NCBI GenBank assembly: GCA_016124945.1 | Contig: WGMT01000058.1 | Coordinates: 62,001-126,000, forward strand | Reading direction: 5' to 3' | Origin: a bacterium | GTDB lineage: Bacteria; Chloroflexota; Anaerolineae; Caldilineales; Caldilineaceae | DNA: 64,000 nucleotides | Part shown: positions 30,968 to 40,812 of the stretch, in pieces | Numbering within the stretch: position 1 is the first letter of the stretch | Layout of the letters: the number at the start of each line of letters is the position of its first letter | Made by a program: the position numbers and the translations under genes | Notes under the pieces: generated by a model | Seen by the model: only the letters and a program-made list of their open reading frames with translations | Told to the model about the DNA's origin: nothing | Database searches by the model: none

Positions 30968-32518
30968 CTACGACCCCTTTGCGCCCAGCGCGCTCTTTGT
31001 TAAGGTGATTTCGGCCACGATTTGATCCATCCCCACGGCACGGCTGCCCTTGACCAGTACTAAATCTTTGGGCTGGATCAGGTGATTTAATGCTTCAATG
31101 GCTTCCGCCGCGGTGGACAAGATGTGTAAATTGGCCGGGCTATAGCCGGCCGCTAGCGCTTCCTCACCGATGATGCGCCCCAGATCGCCCACGGTGACCA
31201 ATACCTCGGTGACGGCTGCGGCGCGAATGCCCACTGCTTTGTGCCCTTCTTCGGTGAAACTGCCTAGTTCGCGCATATCGCCTAATACGGCCATGCGCCG
31301 GGGATGGGTGCCGTTTTGCAGGTCGGCCAGCAGGTTAAGCGCCGCCAGCGTACTGGCCGGGCTGGCGTTGTAGGTATCGTCGATGACGGTGCAGTCGTTG
31401 ATACCTGGCACCACCACCAACCGTAGTTGACCTGTCATACGCTGCAAACCTGTGGCGATTTCCTGCCATGTCATGCCTTCGACTAGGCCCACCGCCGCCG
31501 CCCGTAGCGCTGTGTGCACGCTGTGCCGTCCTAGCATGGGCAGCTTAATATATAGATGTGTGGCTCTGCGTCCTTTCGGTGTGTGATGGAAGCGGAATCG
31601 AATGCCTTCCATGCCCGAGCTTTCGATTTCGTCGGCCCAAAGCTCAGCTTCGGGGGTAAGACCGTAACTAAAAATACGCGCCTTGGTGAGATCAGCCATG
31701 GCCCGCACCCGTTCGTCGTCCCAGTTGAGGATGGCGACGCCGCCGTCTTCGGCACTGGGCAGCGCTTCCACCAACTCCGATTTGGCCTGCTGAATGCGTT
31801 CGATGGTGCCCAGTCGCTCCAAATGGACAGGGCCGACGTTGGTGACAACACCCACGTGGGGGCGGGCAAGGTTACACAGCAGCCTGATCTCGCCCAAGTC
31901 GTACATCCCCATCTCCAGCACGGCCCGTTCGTGGGGCAGATCCAGCCCAAGCAATGTCAACGGCAGGCCCTGTTCGCTGTTAAGGTTGCCTTGGGTGTAG
32001 TGGATATTGAACCGCTGGCTCAAGACAGCTGCCGTCACCTCTTTGGTGCTCGTTTTGCCCACACTGCCGGTAATCCCGATGACGCGCATTCCTGGTGACG
32101 TGCGGTGCAGCCGTTGGAATGCGCCCACCTTTTGTAGCGCGGCAACGGAGTTGTCCACCACGTACAGGATTGGCCGGTTGCTCAACGCGACATCCTGGCG
32201 GTGTGTATCCAGGGCGGGGATGGACCGATGATTGGTGGTGCAGTCTACGATCAGGGCATCGCCGTGATCGAGCTCGATCAAACCGTGTTCCTCGCTGATC
32301 ACCGCCGCTGCGCCGTTAATCAGTGCGCTGCGGATGAAACGGTGTCCGTCGGTCTGTTGGCCGGCCACCGCCACAAAGAGCGACCCCGCCGATACAACCC
32401 GGCTGTCAAGCGTCGCCGTGCGAATCGCAGACGGTGTCAGCGCCAGCGGTGGGGGGGTCCCCGTCAGCGCCTGCCAGAGCGTATGTTGTGTGATTGCAGT
32501 TTCGACGATGGGTGGCAC
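30968..32518 (-). CDS. murF: UDP-N-acetylmuramoyl-tripeptide--D-alanyl-D-alanine ligase
   Basis: 516 residues from a GTG start at 32518 with AAGGA 8 nt before it. The ATP loop is [12 protein letters not shown], the central domain has [15 protein letters not shown], and [17 protein letters not shown] is the MurF signature that separates it from MurE. It adds D-Ala-D-Ala to the stem peptide. In most bacteria murE would stand between ftsI and this gene; here only repeats do. Confidence 0.95.
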   Translation of the reverse strand: MPPIVETAITQHTLWQALTGTPPPLALTPSAIRTATLDSRVVSAGSLFVAVAGQQTDGHRFIRSALINGAAAVISEEHGLIELDHGDALIVDCTTNHRSIPALDTHRQDVALSNRPILYVVDNSVAALQKVGAFQRLHRTSPGMRVIGITGSVGKTSTKEVTAAVLSQRFNIHYTQGNLNSEQGLPLTLLGLDLPHERAVLEMGMYDLGEIRLLCNLARPHVGVVTNVGPVHLERLGTIERIQQAKSELVEALPSAEDGGVAILNWDDERVRAMADLTKARIFSYGLTPEAELWADEIESSGMEGIRFRFHHTPKGRRATHLYIKLPMLGRHSVHTALRAAAVGLVEGMTWQEIATGLQRMTGQLRLVVVPGINDCTVIDDTYNASPASTLAALNLLADLQNGTHPRRMAVLGDMRELGSFTEEGHKAVGIRAAAVTEVLVTVGDLGRIIGEEALAAGYSPANLHILSTAAEAIEALNHLIQPKDLVLVKGSRAVGMDQIVAEITLTKSALGAKGS

Positions 32519-32556
32519 GGGTTTGATCCTTGGGAATACACTGGTTGGCGGTAAGG

Positions 32557-32695
32557 GTGAATGGTGATTTGTGATTGGTGATTAGGTTTGTCCATTGGGC
32601 AACGACAAGGCAATCGACGGTTTCGACAAGTGCATGAAGTGTACATTCGTACGCTCATGCCGAAACCTAATCACCAATCACAAATCACCATTCAC
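32557..32695. repeat. Perfect 30-bp inverted repeat between ftsI and murF
   Basis: Two exact 30-bp arms (32557-32586 and 32666-32695) made of GGTGATTTGTGATTGGTGAT words surround a 79-bp loop. The ftsI stop codon (32692-32694) is part of one arm. Confidence 0.93.
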
Positions 32696-34524
32696 TCCCT
32701 CAATCTCTCTTCATCCGGCGGAATATTCAGATGATCTAACAATCTGAACGTCACCCGCTTGAACACCGGTGCTGCCGACTGCGACGCCCAGCGGGCGATG
32801 GTGGTGTCTGGGCGATCCAGCTTAACGAGGACGACAAACTGGGGCTCCTCTGCTGGGGCGAATCCGATGAAACTGGCAATGGTCTCTTCGGAATAGCCTT
32901 CGGCAGTGGCGATTTCGGCAGTGCCGCTTTTGCCACCTACGCTGTAGCCCGGCACACGGGCCTGCGTGTTGCCTGTCTCCACCACGTGGACCATCATTTC
33001 GCGCATCATCGCCGACGTTGCCGGATCAAGAACCTGGTGCACAGTGGTGGGCTGTGTCATCAGCACTTCCTGGCCGTAGACACGCGCCTGCACCACGTGC
33101 GGACGCATCAACTTGCCACCGTTGACCATCGCCGCCACAGAGCTGAGCATCTGGATCGGCGTCACGGCGACGCCTTGTCCGAAACTGTTCGTGGCCAGAT
33201 CCGAGGGGCTCCATGCCGAGTCGCCAGGACGTTTCACCTGCCCGCGGATTTCGCTGCTTAAGTCGATGTTGGTATCGGCCCCAAAACCAAAGAGTGCCAT
33301 ATAGTCGTAGAAACTGTCTTGACCAAGGGCCTGCGCAATCTGCACGGTGACCACATTGTTCGACTGTGCCAGGGCATCGGCCACGGTCAGCAAACCGACG
33401 GCGGTACGAGTGCTGTTCTGAATCGTCCGTTGGCCGACGACGATGGTGCCGGTGTCGGTGAAGACAGTCAGCGGCTCCACGGCGCCTGCGTCCACAGCCC
33501 CCGCGACGGTGATAAGTTTGAAGATGGACCCCGGTTCATACTGCGCACTTACCGATGAATTGGTGAAGTTGGCGGCGTTTTCGGTTTCGTAGGTGTTGGC
33601 GTCGAAGGTCGGCCAGTTGGCCATGCCTAGAATCGCGCCTGTATGCGGATCCATGACGATGATGCTGCCCGCTTCGGCTCTGTAAAAGCCCACTGCCTCG
33701 CGCAATTCCTCTTCGATGATCCACTGGATGGTGCGATCGATGGTGAGTACCAGTCCTTTTTCGCTGCCTTGTGACAGGAATCGCTGTGTGGCCGCAGGCA
33801 GCACCTCTCGTGTCTGGCGTCCGCCGCGTGGAAGGCCCACACCTGTGCTAGGCAAGAAGCTGTCGTAATAGCGCTCCACACCGAGGACAGGCTTGCGTTC
33901 GGCATTGACGAAGCCGATCACCTGGCTGGCGAGCGTTCCCTGCGGGTAAAAGCGCCGTGGCCGGGCGCTGATCAACACGTGTGAGAGCAGCGCGTCGTTT
34001 TCGGCAGCGCGGCTTTTCTGTTCCTCGATCAGGGAGCGCCCGGCAGCAAAAGGTATATCTGTGCCAAGCACCAGATAGGCGCTTTCAGAATTCTGCGCCA
34101 GCCGATTGCGTGTCTGATCCACTGGAATGCCGGCCTTCTCCCACAAGATCTCGGCAATCGGCCCCCACGATTCCGCCGGGATCCGTTTGGGCGTGGCCGT
34201 AATGCGATAGGTGTAGCGATCCGCCGCCAGGAGCACGCCGTCGCGGTCGACGATGACGCCCCAGGGCGTGTCGTCGTCTACGGTGTGACGGGCTGCGCTG
34301 GTCACCGTACGTGGCGAATACTCCTGCCAGGCGCTCACCTGCATGCTGAAAAGACGTAGTGTGAGGAGCAGCCCAAACGCGGCCAAAAAGATCGCCACGG
34401 CGCGCAAACGCCAACGCCGCGTCGCATGGACAGGCGCAGGCGTCTGTGGGATGAACTTGCCTTCCTTGGTTGGGTCGGCGCTCTGTGGATGGGGCCCCTT
34501 GGGCGGTTGGTCTTGTGTACTCAT
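32692..34524 (-). CDS. ftsI: Septal peptidoglycan transpeptidase FtsI (class B PBP)
   Basis: 610 residues. One membrane anchor (about 42-62), a pedestal domain with RRFYPQGTLASQVIG, and a transpeptidase domain with the active-site tetrad SIFK (Ser333, Lys336), SNN (388-390) and KSGT (532-535). No PASTA domain at the C-terminus. It cross-links septal peptidoglycan together with FtsW. The start has a weak ribosome-binding site, so translation may depend on the upstream ftsL message. Confidence 0.95.
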   Translation of the reverse strand: MSTQDQPPKGPHPQSADPTKEGKFIPQTPAPVHATRRWRLRAVAIFLAAFGLLLTLRLFSMQVSAWQEYSPRTVTSAARHTVDDDTPWGVIVDRDGVLLAADRYTYRITATPKRIPAESWGPIAEILWEKAGIPVDQTRNRLAQNSESAYLVLGTDIPFAAGRSLIEEQKSRAAENDALLSHVLISARPRRFYPQGTLASQVIGFVNAERKPVLGVERYYDSFLPSTGVGLPRGGRQTREVLPAATQRFLSQGSEKGLVLTIDRTIQWIIEEELREAVGFYRAEAGSIIVMDPHTGAILGMANWPTFDANTYETENAANFTNSSVSAQYEPGSIFKLITVAGAVDAGAVEPLTVFTDTGTIVVGQRTIQNSTRTAVGLLTVADALAQSNNVVTVQIAQALGQDSFYDYMALFGFGADTNIDLSSEIRGQVKRPGDSAWSPSDLATNSFGQGVAVTPIQMLSSVAAMVNGGKLMRPHVVQARVYGQEVLMTQPTTVHQVLDPATSAMMREMMVHVVETGNTQARVPGYSVGGKSGTAEIATAEGYSEETIASFIGFAPAEEPQFVVLVKLDRPDTTIARWASQSAAPVFKRVTFRLLDHLNIPPDEERLRE

Positions 34525-34562
34525 TGGGCTTACTTTGATAAATGTTTAAGGCGAGAAATGTA

Positions 34563-34594
34563 GTGTAGGGATGGACAACAGTCCATCCCTACAC
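34563..34594. repeat. Perfect hairpin between ftsL and ftsI
   Basis: A 14-bp stem (GTGTAGGGATGGAC and its complement) with an AACA tetraloop and no U tract. It interrupts the dcw operon and could tune relative amounts of the two messages. Confidence 0.85.
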
Positions 34595-34605
34595 AGTAGT
34601 AATGC

Positions 34606-35181
34606 TTAGAAACGGTCACCTGTCCATTCGCGCAGTAGAACACCGATTGGCACACTGTCGGTATGCCAGAGCGTCTGGAAGCGCTGCCACGAGCGTTCGA
34701 ACCAGCCGCCGATGGGGTCACTTTCGCTCAGTTGGATGGTAGCGCTTCCTGAATCGTTGACTGCTGTGCTTGCGTGCGCCAGCGCCGGCGGCGGTGTTTC
34801 GGCTACTATTTCAACCCAGCGATATTCAGGGTTGAGGCCGGGGCCGTACCCCATCCGTTGCGCTTCGGTTTGGATGCGCTCCAGGTGGGTGAACTGGCTG
34901 ATCTGCCACAGGATTTCGGCGTTCTCCTGTTCCACCGCCACATATTGGCTGGTGAGATCATTGAGCACCAACTGTGTCTGTTGAATGCGCATTGAAAGCA
35001 GAATCTGCATCGACACCATGCCCGCGATGGCGGCCATGATGACAACCCAGACCAAATAGTCGCGGGCAGTCTGCGGCATGGGGAGCATGCGTACCGCGCG
35101 TTTAATTGCACGCCACGTCTGCGTGTGGGGCAGGCTGTGGGGCATGTCAACGGCAGAGGGCAGGGTGCTGTTCTGAAACAT
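34606..35181 (-). CDS. ftsL: FtsL-like cell division protein
   Basis: 191 residues from the ATG at 35181, which has GAGG 9 nt upstream; an ATG at 35190 directly abuts that site. A cytoplasmic N-terminus (1-40), one membrane helix (VWVVIMAAIAGMVSMQILL), then a leucine-zipper-like coiled coil (IQQTQLVLNDLTSQYVAVEQ and on), followed by a loosely built tail. Position between rsmH and ftsI and the topology identify it as FtsL; sequence conservation of this family is low. Confidence 0.8.
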   Translation of the reverse strand: MFQNSTLPSAVDMPHSLPHTQTWRAIKRAVRMLPMPQTARDYLVWVVIMAAIAGMVSMQILLSMRIQQTQLVLNDLTSQYVAVEQENAEILWQISQFTHLERIQTEAQRMGYGPGLNPEYRWVEIVAETPPPALAHASTAVNDSGSATIQLSESDPIGGWFERSWQRFQTLWHTDSVPIGVLLREWTGDRF

Positions 35182-35223
35182 GGAACGCATCCTCGTGTGG
35201 TGGTGGTGGTGGTTTGGATCGTA

Positions 35224-36183
35224 CTATTCTTGAGTTAATCGTTCAGCGATCCGTAGCTTGGCGGATCGGCTGCGCGGGTTTTGTCTGGTTTCAGCGTCGT
35301 CGGCGACGATGGGTTTCTTGGTTAAGACATGGAGCGTTGGTGTGCGTTCAATGCCGCCGAGTGGATGGGTGGGATCGGGCACATAATCCTGCGCTTCGTC
35401 GCGCATCCACTGTTTGACGATGCGATCTTCCAGGCTGTGGAAGCTGATCACGGCGAGCCGACCACCGGGTTTCAACAGCGCCAATGTCTGTGGCAGCACC
35501 CGCTCCAATTGCCCCAACTCGTCGTTGACGGCAATGCGCAGCGCCTGAAACGTCTGTGTGGCGGGGTGAATACGAGCACCTTTGCGCCCGCCCACTGCTC
35601 TTTCGACTACATCGGCCAGTTGATCCGTGGTGTGGATCGGCCGCTGTTGCACGATGACGGCGGCGATACGGCGGCTACGGTGCTCTTCGCCGTAACGGTA
35701 GATCAGATCCGCCAGTTCGTCGGCGGGTAGGTGGTTGACCAGGTCGGCGGCGCTTTGACCGGACGTTGGGTCGAAACGCATATCGAGTGCACCGGGTTGG
35801 GCGAAAGCAAAGCCACGATCCGGCGTGTCCAACTGAAAGGAGCTTAACCCCAGATCGAGCAAGATGCCGTCAACAGGCTTGAACTCGGCCGCATCCGCCA
35901 CTTCCTCCATCTTTTCGAAGGGCGTCTGTACCAGGATCAACCGACCGTTCACAATGTCGTCGGCCAGGCGATGTGTCACCCGGCGGATGGCGGCGGGGTC
36001 GGCGTCCAGCCCGAGTACTTGCCCGTCGGGCCCACTGCGGGCGAGGATCTCGGCAGTGTGGCCGCCGCCACCCAGGGTGCCGTCGATGTAACGACCGTCG
36101 GGGTGGACCTGTAGCGCGTCCATCACCTCGGCCAGGAGCACCGGCACATGGGCTGCACCCTCGGGATCAGGTACCAGTGTCAT
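35224..36183 (-). CDS. rsmH: 16S rRNA (cytosine1402-N4)-methyltransferase RsmH
   Basis: 319 residues. [13 protein letters not shown] opens the protein, [14 protein letters not shown] is the SAM site, and [26 protein letters not shown] and [14 protein letters not shown] are diagnostic for MraW/RsmH. It methylates the decoding site of 16S rRNA. Its ATG shares one base with the mraZ stop (TGATG), so the two are coupled. Confidence 0.97.
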   Translation of the reverse strand: MTLVPDPEGAAHVPVLLAEVMDALQVHPDGRYIDGTLGGGGHTAEILARSGPDGQVLGLDADPAAIRRVTHRLADDIVNGRLILVQTPFEKMEEVADAAEFKPVDGILLDLGLSSFQLDTPDRGFAFAQPGALDMRFDPTSGQSAADLVNHLPADELADLIYRYGEEHRSRRIAAVIVQQRPIHTTDQLADVVERAVGGRKGARIHPATQTFQALRIAVNDELGQLERVLPQTLALLKPGGRLAVISFHSLEDRIVKQWMRDEAQDYVPDPTHPLGGIERTPTLHVLTKKPIVADDAETRQNPRSRSAKLRIAERLTQE

Positions 36184-36620
36184 CAGACACCCAGTTCGGC
36201 AAAGAAATCTTTGCCCAGGTTCTCATCCTGCAACGGCGCCAGTACCTGCGCGTCCCACATCTGCGGGTTCCACAACTCGATGTGGTTGTCCACACCGGCC
36301 ACGACGACCTCGGTTTCGATGTGGGCAAAGTCGCGCAATCGCTGGCTGATGAGGATGCGTCCTTGCTTGTCGGGTTTAAGATCCTCGGCGGCGCTGAAAA
36401 TTGCCCGCCGCAACAGACCGATCCGGGGATCGGTTAAGGCGGGTAGTTGCCGCACCTGGGCCGAAATCCGTTCCCATTCGTCCATGGGCATAGCCAGTAG
36501 ACAGTTACTGCTTGGGTTGCGCGTCACCACGAGGCCGGCCATAAGCTGGTCGCGGAATTTCGCCGGGATGGTCAAACGTCCCTTGTCATCGAGGTTGTGG
36601 GCATATTCGCCAAGAAACAC
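36183..36620 (-). CDS. mraZ: Transcriptional regulator MraZ
   Basis: 145 residues with two AbrB-like half-domains: [20 protein letters not shown] (1-22) and the second [16 protein letters not shown]. Known role: a DNA-binding regulator of the dcw cluster that recognises TGGGN repeats. Such repeats lie in its own promoter at 36775-36799. It is the first gene of the cluster. Confidence 0.97.
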   Translation of the reverse strand: MFLGEYAHNLDDKGRLTIPAKFRDQLMAGLVVTRNPSSNCLLAMPMDEWERISAQVRQLPALTDPRIGLLRRAIFSAAEDLKPDKQGRILISQRLRDFAHIETEVVVAGVDNHIELWNPQMWDAQVLAPLQDENLGKDFFAELGV

Positions 36621-36759
36621 AGCCTACCTCTTGTTGCTGCTACTGGGTGCGGACAATGGTGCGTAGGACGCCAACTACGAGTTATCCCAAATTATCGGCG
36701 TGGGTGAGGATGCACCAGAACATGCGTTCTTTTCCCATTAGTACCCCACTTACCTATCA

Positions 36760-36799
36760 ATTATAGGGCGTTTGTCCCACATTGCCCCATATTCTCCCA
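36760..36799 (-). promoter_or_regulatory. mraZ promoter with three MraZ-binding repeats
   Basis: Read on the minus strand, TGGGA-N5-TGGGG-N5-TGGGA (36799-36775) shows three repeats at exact 10-bp spacing, the known MraZ site pattern. A TATAAT -10 box follows at 36765-36760, so bound MraZ would cover the -35 region. Two further TGGGN words lie downstream at 36744-36748 and 36733-36737. Confidence 0.82.
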
Positions 36800-36880
36800 C
36801 AATGATTGTAAAATCGCAACCCTGAATTTGGGTATATCCGCCATATTGCTTGGGATATACCCCTGTTCAGGAGAGAGTCG

Positions 36881-36974
36881 ATAGAACGCGGATTGAGCGG
36901 ATTCAAGCGGATATTTCAGATTCGGTCTGGAATCTGTTTTATCCGCCGGATCCGCCCAATCCGCGTTCTATTCT
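36881..36974. repeat. Palindromic repeat family, copy 2
   Basis: Ends are ATAGAACGCGGATTGAGCGG and the complement CCGCGTTCTATTCT. It lies in the 451-bp gap between divergent mraZ and mutS2, about 100 bp before the mutS2 start. Confidence 0.87.
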
Positions 36975-37071
36975 GGATCTGAGGTGAATCTGGGGTGACT
37001 TTGGTGGTGTGTCTTCCGCTGTGATATGATCGGGTGTACGTTTTTTGGAGCGATCAAGGCGAGATTGGGCT

Positions 37072-39555
37072 ATGAATCCGCATACTTTGCGTGTCCTCGA
37101 ATATGACAAGGTGCTTGCGCGGGTCGCCGCGCATTGTGCGTTTAGCGGTGGCGAAGAAATTACGCGTTCATTGCTGCCTAGCGACGATCTGCGCACGGTC
37201 CAAGAGTGGATGGCGCAGACGCGTGAGGCGGCGACGCTGCTAGACCAGAAGAGTGATATCTACTTTGGCGGCGTCACCGATGTGCGCCCGCTGGTGACTA
37301 AGGCCGAACGGGGCAGTATGTTGCTACCCGGCGAACTGGCCGACATCCGCAGCACGCTCTTGCGCGCCCGCACACTGCGCAATACGCTGACCCGGCTGGA
37401 GCGACAGTTCCCCTTGCTGGCCGATCTGGCTTTTGTGATGGAGCCGTGTGATCACGTCATCGCCGAGATCAGCCGCTGCATCAATGAGCGCAGCGAAGTG
37501 GCCGACAACGCCAGCGCTGAACTTTCGCGTATTCGTGGACAGTTACGCGTGGCCCAGGAACGTCTACTCAGTACGCTGGAGCGGCTGGTACAGAACGACG
37601 ATCTACGCCCCTACCTGCAAGATTCTCTTGTGACGCAGCGCCAGGGCCGTTACGTGATCCCAGTGCGCGCCGAACACAAAGGGCAGATCCAGGGAATCGT
37701 CCACGATCAGTCGTCCAGTGGGGCGACCTTTTTCATTGAGCCCCTCAAGGTGGTGGAGCAGAACAACGCCGTCCGCGAGTTGGAGATGGAAGAGGAAAAG
37801 GAGATTCGACGCATCCTGGCACAGTTGAGCGATCTGGTGGCCGAAGAAGGCACCTACATTGTACGCAACGTGCAGATCCTATCCGAACTCGACTTCATTT
37901 TTGCCAAAGCCAAGTACGCGTACGAGATCCAGGCGACCGCGCCGGCGATTGTTCCCTTTGGCAAGTCCAAGCCGATTGTAACCGAAGGACAGGGCCCCGA
38001 AGAGGCGATCCATCACCCTGGATCTGCGCTCAACTTCCGTCGCGCCCGCCACCCTCTCCTCAACCAGAAGACGGTGGTGCCCATCGACGTCTATTTGGGC
38101 GACGATTATTACATGCTCGTGATCACCGGCCCCAACACCGGCGGCAAGACGGTGACACTGAAGACGGTGGGGCTGCTCACGGCAATGGCCCAGGCCGGGT
38201 TGATGATCCCTGTAGACGACGGCAGTGAGTTGTGCGTCTTTGAGGGCATCTATGCCGACATCGGTGATGAACAGAGCATCGAACAGAACCTGAGCACCTT
38301 CAGCAGCCACATGACCAACATCATCCGCATCCTTGATGAGGCGGATCCACGTAGCCTTGTCTTATTGGACGAATTGGGCGCGGGGACCGACCCCGACGAG
38401 GGCTCGGCATTGGCGATGGCGCTTTTAGAAAATCTGCGCGACCGCGGCATGACCACAGTGGCGACGACACACTACAGTGATCTCAAACTGTATGCGCACA
38501 ATACTCCAGGCGTGCGGAACGCGTCGGTGGAGTTCGACGTTCAAAGCCTAAGCCCTACCTACGAGCTGAGCATCGGCCTGCCAGGACGCTCCAACGCGTT
38601 GACAATTGCGCGACGGCTGGGGCTCAACCCCACCATCGTCGACAAAGCCGAAAGCATTGTGCGGCCCGAAGCGTTGGAGGTGGAGTCGCTGCTGGAAGAC
38701 GTGCGCCGCACCCGCCAGGAATCGCAGAAGGCATTGGAGCAGGCGCGTGCCCGTGAGCGGCAGGCGGCGACGCTGGAAGCCGATCTGCGCTATCAACTGG
38801 CACGCATCGAAGAAGCCCGCCGCGAGGTGATCGCCGAGATCCGCCAGACAATGCAGGCCGAACTGGGCGACGCCCGCCGTGAGATCGAAAACTTCCGCCG
38901 TCAGATGGCGCGTGGGGTGGTGGGCAGCGGCACTGTCCATGAGCAGTTCCTTTCGGAGGCGCGTGAAGTAATCGCCCGCCGTGAGGAGACGGCTGAAGGC
39001 CGGATCAACCGGCAGGTGGCCACGCCGATGGCGTCCTCGCGTGAGGCAAGTATGGTCATCGAGATCGGGGATCGGGTCTTTGTGCCCAACTTGCAAGCAA
39101 CAGGCGAAGTGCTCAACATCGACTTCCGCGACGGCAAGCCCAACGAAGCAGAAGTACAGGTGGGCAACTTCCGCCTCAAATTGCCGCTGCGCCGTCTTGA
39201 ACTACGCCAGAAAGCGCCGTCGCAGCCACAGATGCAGCCACAAAAAGTCAAGCCGTCGGGGCGTAGCGGCGGCGGTGTTAGCATGGAATTAGATCTGCGC
39301 GGCGAGCGCGTCGAAGACGGTCTCCGCCGGCTCGACGGCTACCTCGACGAAGCCTACCTCGACGGCTACCCGTGGGTGCGCATCATCCACGGCAAGGGGA
39401 CCGGCGCCATGCGCGATGCCGTGCGCAACATCTTGCGCGATCACCCGTTGGTGAGCCGATCACGTACCGGCCAGATGGGCGAAGGCGGAGACGGCGTGAC
39501 TGTGGTCTATTTGATGAATGAGAGCGGGAAGGCTGAACCCGTTGTAGAAGAATAA
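37072..39555 (+). CDS. mutS2: Endonuclease MutS2 / ribosome-rescue ATPase
   Basis: 827 residues from the ATG at 37072 (MNPHTLRVLEYDKVL is the usual family start). The ABC-type ATPase has Walker A GPNTGGKTVTLKT (about 352) and LVLLDELGAGTDPDEG. A coiled coil follows (about 545-620). The C-terminal Smr nuclease domain shows LDLRGERVEDGL (about 739) and HGKGTGAMRD. Known roles are suppression of homologous recombination and, in Bacillus, splitting of collided ribosomes. It lacks the mismatch-recognition domain of MutS. Confidence 0.96.
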   Translation: MNPHTLRVLEYDKVLARVAAHCAFSGGEEITRSLLPSDDLRTVQEWMAQTREAATLLDQKSDIYFGGVTDVRPLVTKAERGSMLLPGELADIRSTLLRARTLRNTLTRLERQFPLLADLAFVMEPCDHVIAEISRCINERSEVADNASAELSRIRGQLRVAQERLLSTLERLVQNDDLRPYLQDSLVTQRQGRYVIPVRAEHKGQIQGIVHDQSSSGATFFIEPLKVVEQNNAVRELEMEEEKEIRRILAQLSDLVAEEGTYIVRNVQILSELDFIFAKAKYAYEIQATAPAIVPFGKSKPIVTEGQGPEEAIHHPGSALNFRRARHPLLNQKTVVPIDVYLGDDYYMLVITGPNTGGKTVTLKTVGLLTAMAQAGLMIPVDDGSELCVFEGIYADIGDEQSIEQNLSTFSSHMTNIIRILDEADPRSLVLLDELGAGTDPDEGSALAMALLENLRDRGMTTVATTHYSDLKLYAHNTPGVRNASVEFDVQSLSPTYELSIGLPGRSNALTIARRLGLNPTIVDKAESIVRPEALEVESLLEDVRRTRQESQKALEQARARERQAATLEADLRYQLARIEEARREVIAEIRQTMQAELGDARREIENFRRQMARGVVGSGTVHEQFLSEAREVIARREETAEGRINRQVATPMASSREASMVIEIGDRVFVPNLQATGEVLNIDFRDGKPNEAEVQVGNFRLKLPLRRLELRQKAPSQPQMQPQKVKPSGRSGGGVSMELDLRGERVEDGLRRLDGYLDEAYLDGYPWVRIIHGKGTGAMRDAVRNILRDHPLVSRSRTGQMGEGGDGVTVVYLMNESGKAEPVVEE

Positions 39556-39625
39556 GTTGTAGAAGAATAAAACGTGTTGCGTGGGTAGAGGATCTCTGTG
39601 ATTGTATGGGAGATGGGTGGTATTC

Positions 39626-39659
39626 GTAGTGCGTAGTCCGTCTACGCACTACGCACTAA
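39626..39659. repeat. Inverted GTAGTGC heptamer repeat after mutS2
   Basis: TAGTGCGTAGTCCG faces TACGCACTACGCACTA. Same words as at 28245-28293. Confidence 0.85.
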
Positions 39660-39704
39660 ACTTGAACCAGACCTGCTTCAAGCAGACAAGCCAACTGCTT
39701 GAAC

Positions 39705-39744
39705 CCACGCAACACGAATCACGCAACACGAATCACGCAACACC
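39705..39744. repeat. Tandem 14-bp repeat before the glycosyltransferase gene
   Basis: Nearly three copies of CACGAATCACGCAA, which is two related heptamers. CACGAAT is the unit of the long array at 57068-57184. Confidence 0.88.
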
Positions 39745-39777
39745 CATCCACATCCAACTACCAAGGATTCGTTCACG

Positions 39778-40773
39778 ATGTCAGGATTGAATCGAGAGAC
39801 GCTGCACTGTAGTGTGGGCATCACCGCATATAATGAAGAGGAGAACATCGGTCCTCTGCTGCGGGCGATGCTCGATCAACACTTGCATCGCGTCGAGATT
39901 GCGGAGATCATCATCGTGGCCAGTGCGTGTACGGATCGTACGGTGCCGATTATCCGCGAATATGCTGCGCTGGACACCCGCATTCAGTTGATCGAGCAGG
40001 AGCAGCGCGAAGGCAAGACGGCCGCCATCAATTTGTTCTTACAGGCGGCAACCACCGACATCTGTGTCATCGAGAGTGGCGACACCTTGCCTGACGCCTA
40101 CGCCGTAGAGCATCTGGTGCGTATGTTTGCCGACCCGACTGTGGGGATGGTGGGTGCTCAGAAGGTGGCGGTGAACACACCTGATCACATTGTGGGTTTG
40201 CTGAGTCACCTGCGGTTGCGCATGGAACACACGCTCTGCCTGGAGATTCCCCGCCTGGGCGAGATGATTGCCTTCCGCAAAGTCTTTGATCGCATTCCGC
40301 CCGACGTGGCCATGGATGAAGCCTTTGTTGAGGCCATTGTAGTGGAACGAGGTATGCAGGTGCGCTACGCCCCCGATGCTGTGGTCTACAACACCGGCCC
40401 TACCACCATCGGCGACTTTGTGAAGCAGCGGCGGCGCAACCATGCTGGTCACCTTTATTTGAAGCACAAGTATGGCTACGCCGTCAGCAGCATTCAGAAC
40501 AAGCGCGTCATCAAAGTTGCGCTCAAAGAACTGTGGGGGATCATCCAACTGCTGTGGGTGCTCTTTTTGCTTGCCGTGCTCGAAGGCTGGAGCCGTATCC
40601 TCGGTTGGTACGACTTCGCCGTGAAGGGCGACCGTCATGTGGTGTGGGATATGGCGTGGACGCAGAAGCAGAATGTGGAGAGTGTCCGTGATCAGAATGG
40701 CGCCGCACAGGGGAATCATGTTGCTGAACGGGCTGTTGCCGTGGAAAAGCAGGGACTGGGGACTGGGGATTAG
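39778..40773 (+). CDS. Glycosyltransferase family 2, membrane-associated
   Basis: 331 residues. GT-A fold start SVGITAYNEEENIGPLL, then REGKTAAIN; the metal-site DxD is replaced by ESGD (99-102). After the catalytic part there is a hydrophobic stretch (GIIQLLWVLFLLAVLEGW) near 255-280. The last eight or so codons (QGLGTGD) derive from a GGGACTGGGG repeat, so the natural end of the protein has been altered by repeat sequence. The next gene encodes a flippase-like membrane protein, suggesting a joint role in lipid or glycan assembly. Confidence 0.82.
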   Translation: MSGLNRETLHCSVGITAYNEEENIGPLLRAMLDQHLHRVEIAEIIIVASACTDRTVPIIREYAALDTRIQLIEQEQREGKTAAINLFLQAATTDICVIESGDTLPDAYAVEHLVRMFADPTVGMVGAQKVAVNTPDHIVGLLSHLRLRMEHTLCLEIPRLGEMIAFRKVFDRIPPDVAMDEAFVEAIVVERGMQVRYAPDAVVYNTGPTTIGDFVKQRRRNHAGHLYLKHKYGYAVSSIQNKRVIKVALKELWGIIQLLWVLFLLAVLEGWSRILGWYDFAVKGDRHVVWDMAWTQKQNVESVRDQNGAAQGNHVAERAVAVEKQGLGTGD

Positions 40774-40784
40774 GGACTGGGGAT
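40752..40784. repeat. ACTGGGG-type short-period repeat over a stop codon
   Basis: GGGACTGGGGACTGGGGATT and a further GGGACTGGGGAT cover the last codons and the TAG stop of the glycosyltransferase. Confidence 0.85.
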
Positions 40785-40812
40785 CGTGGAGATGATCCTT
40801 ATCCCTTAAACT

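Noticed and set aside
39556-39777. tRNA or small RNA gene
   Set aside because: The foldable parts are explained by heptamer inverted repeats. No cloverleaf or conserved T-arm was found here or in other gaps.
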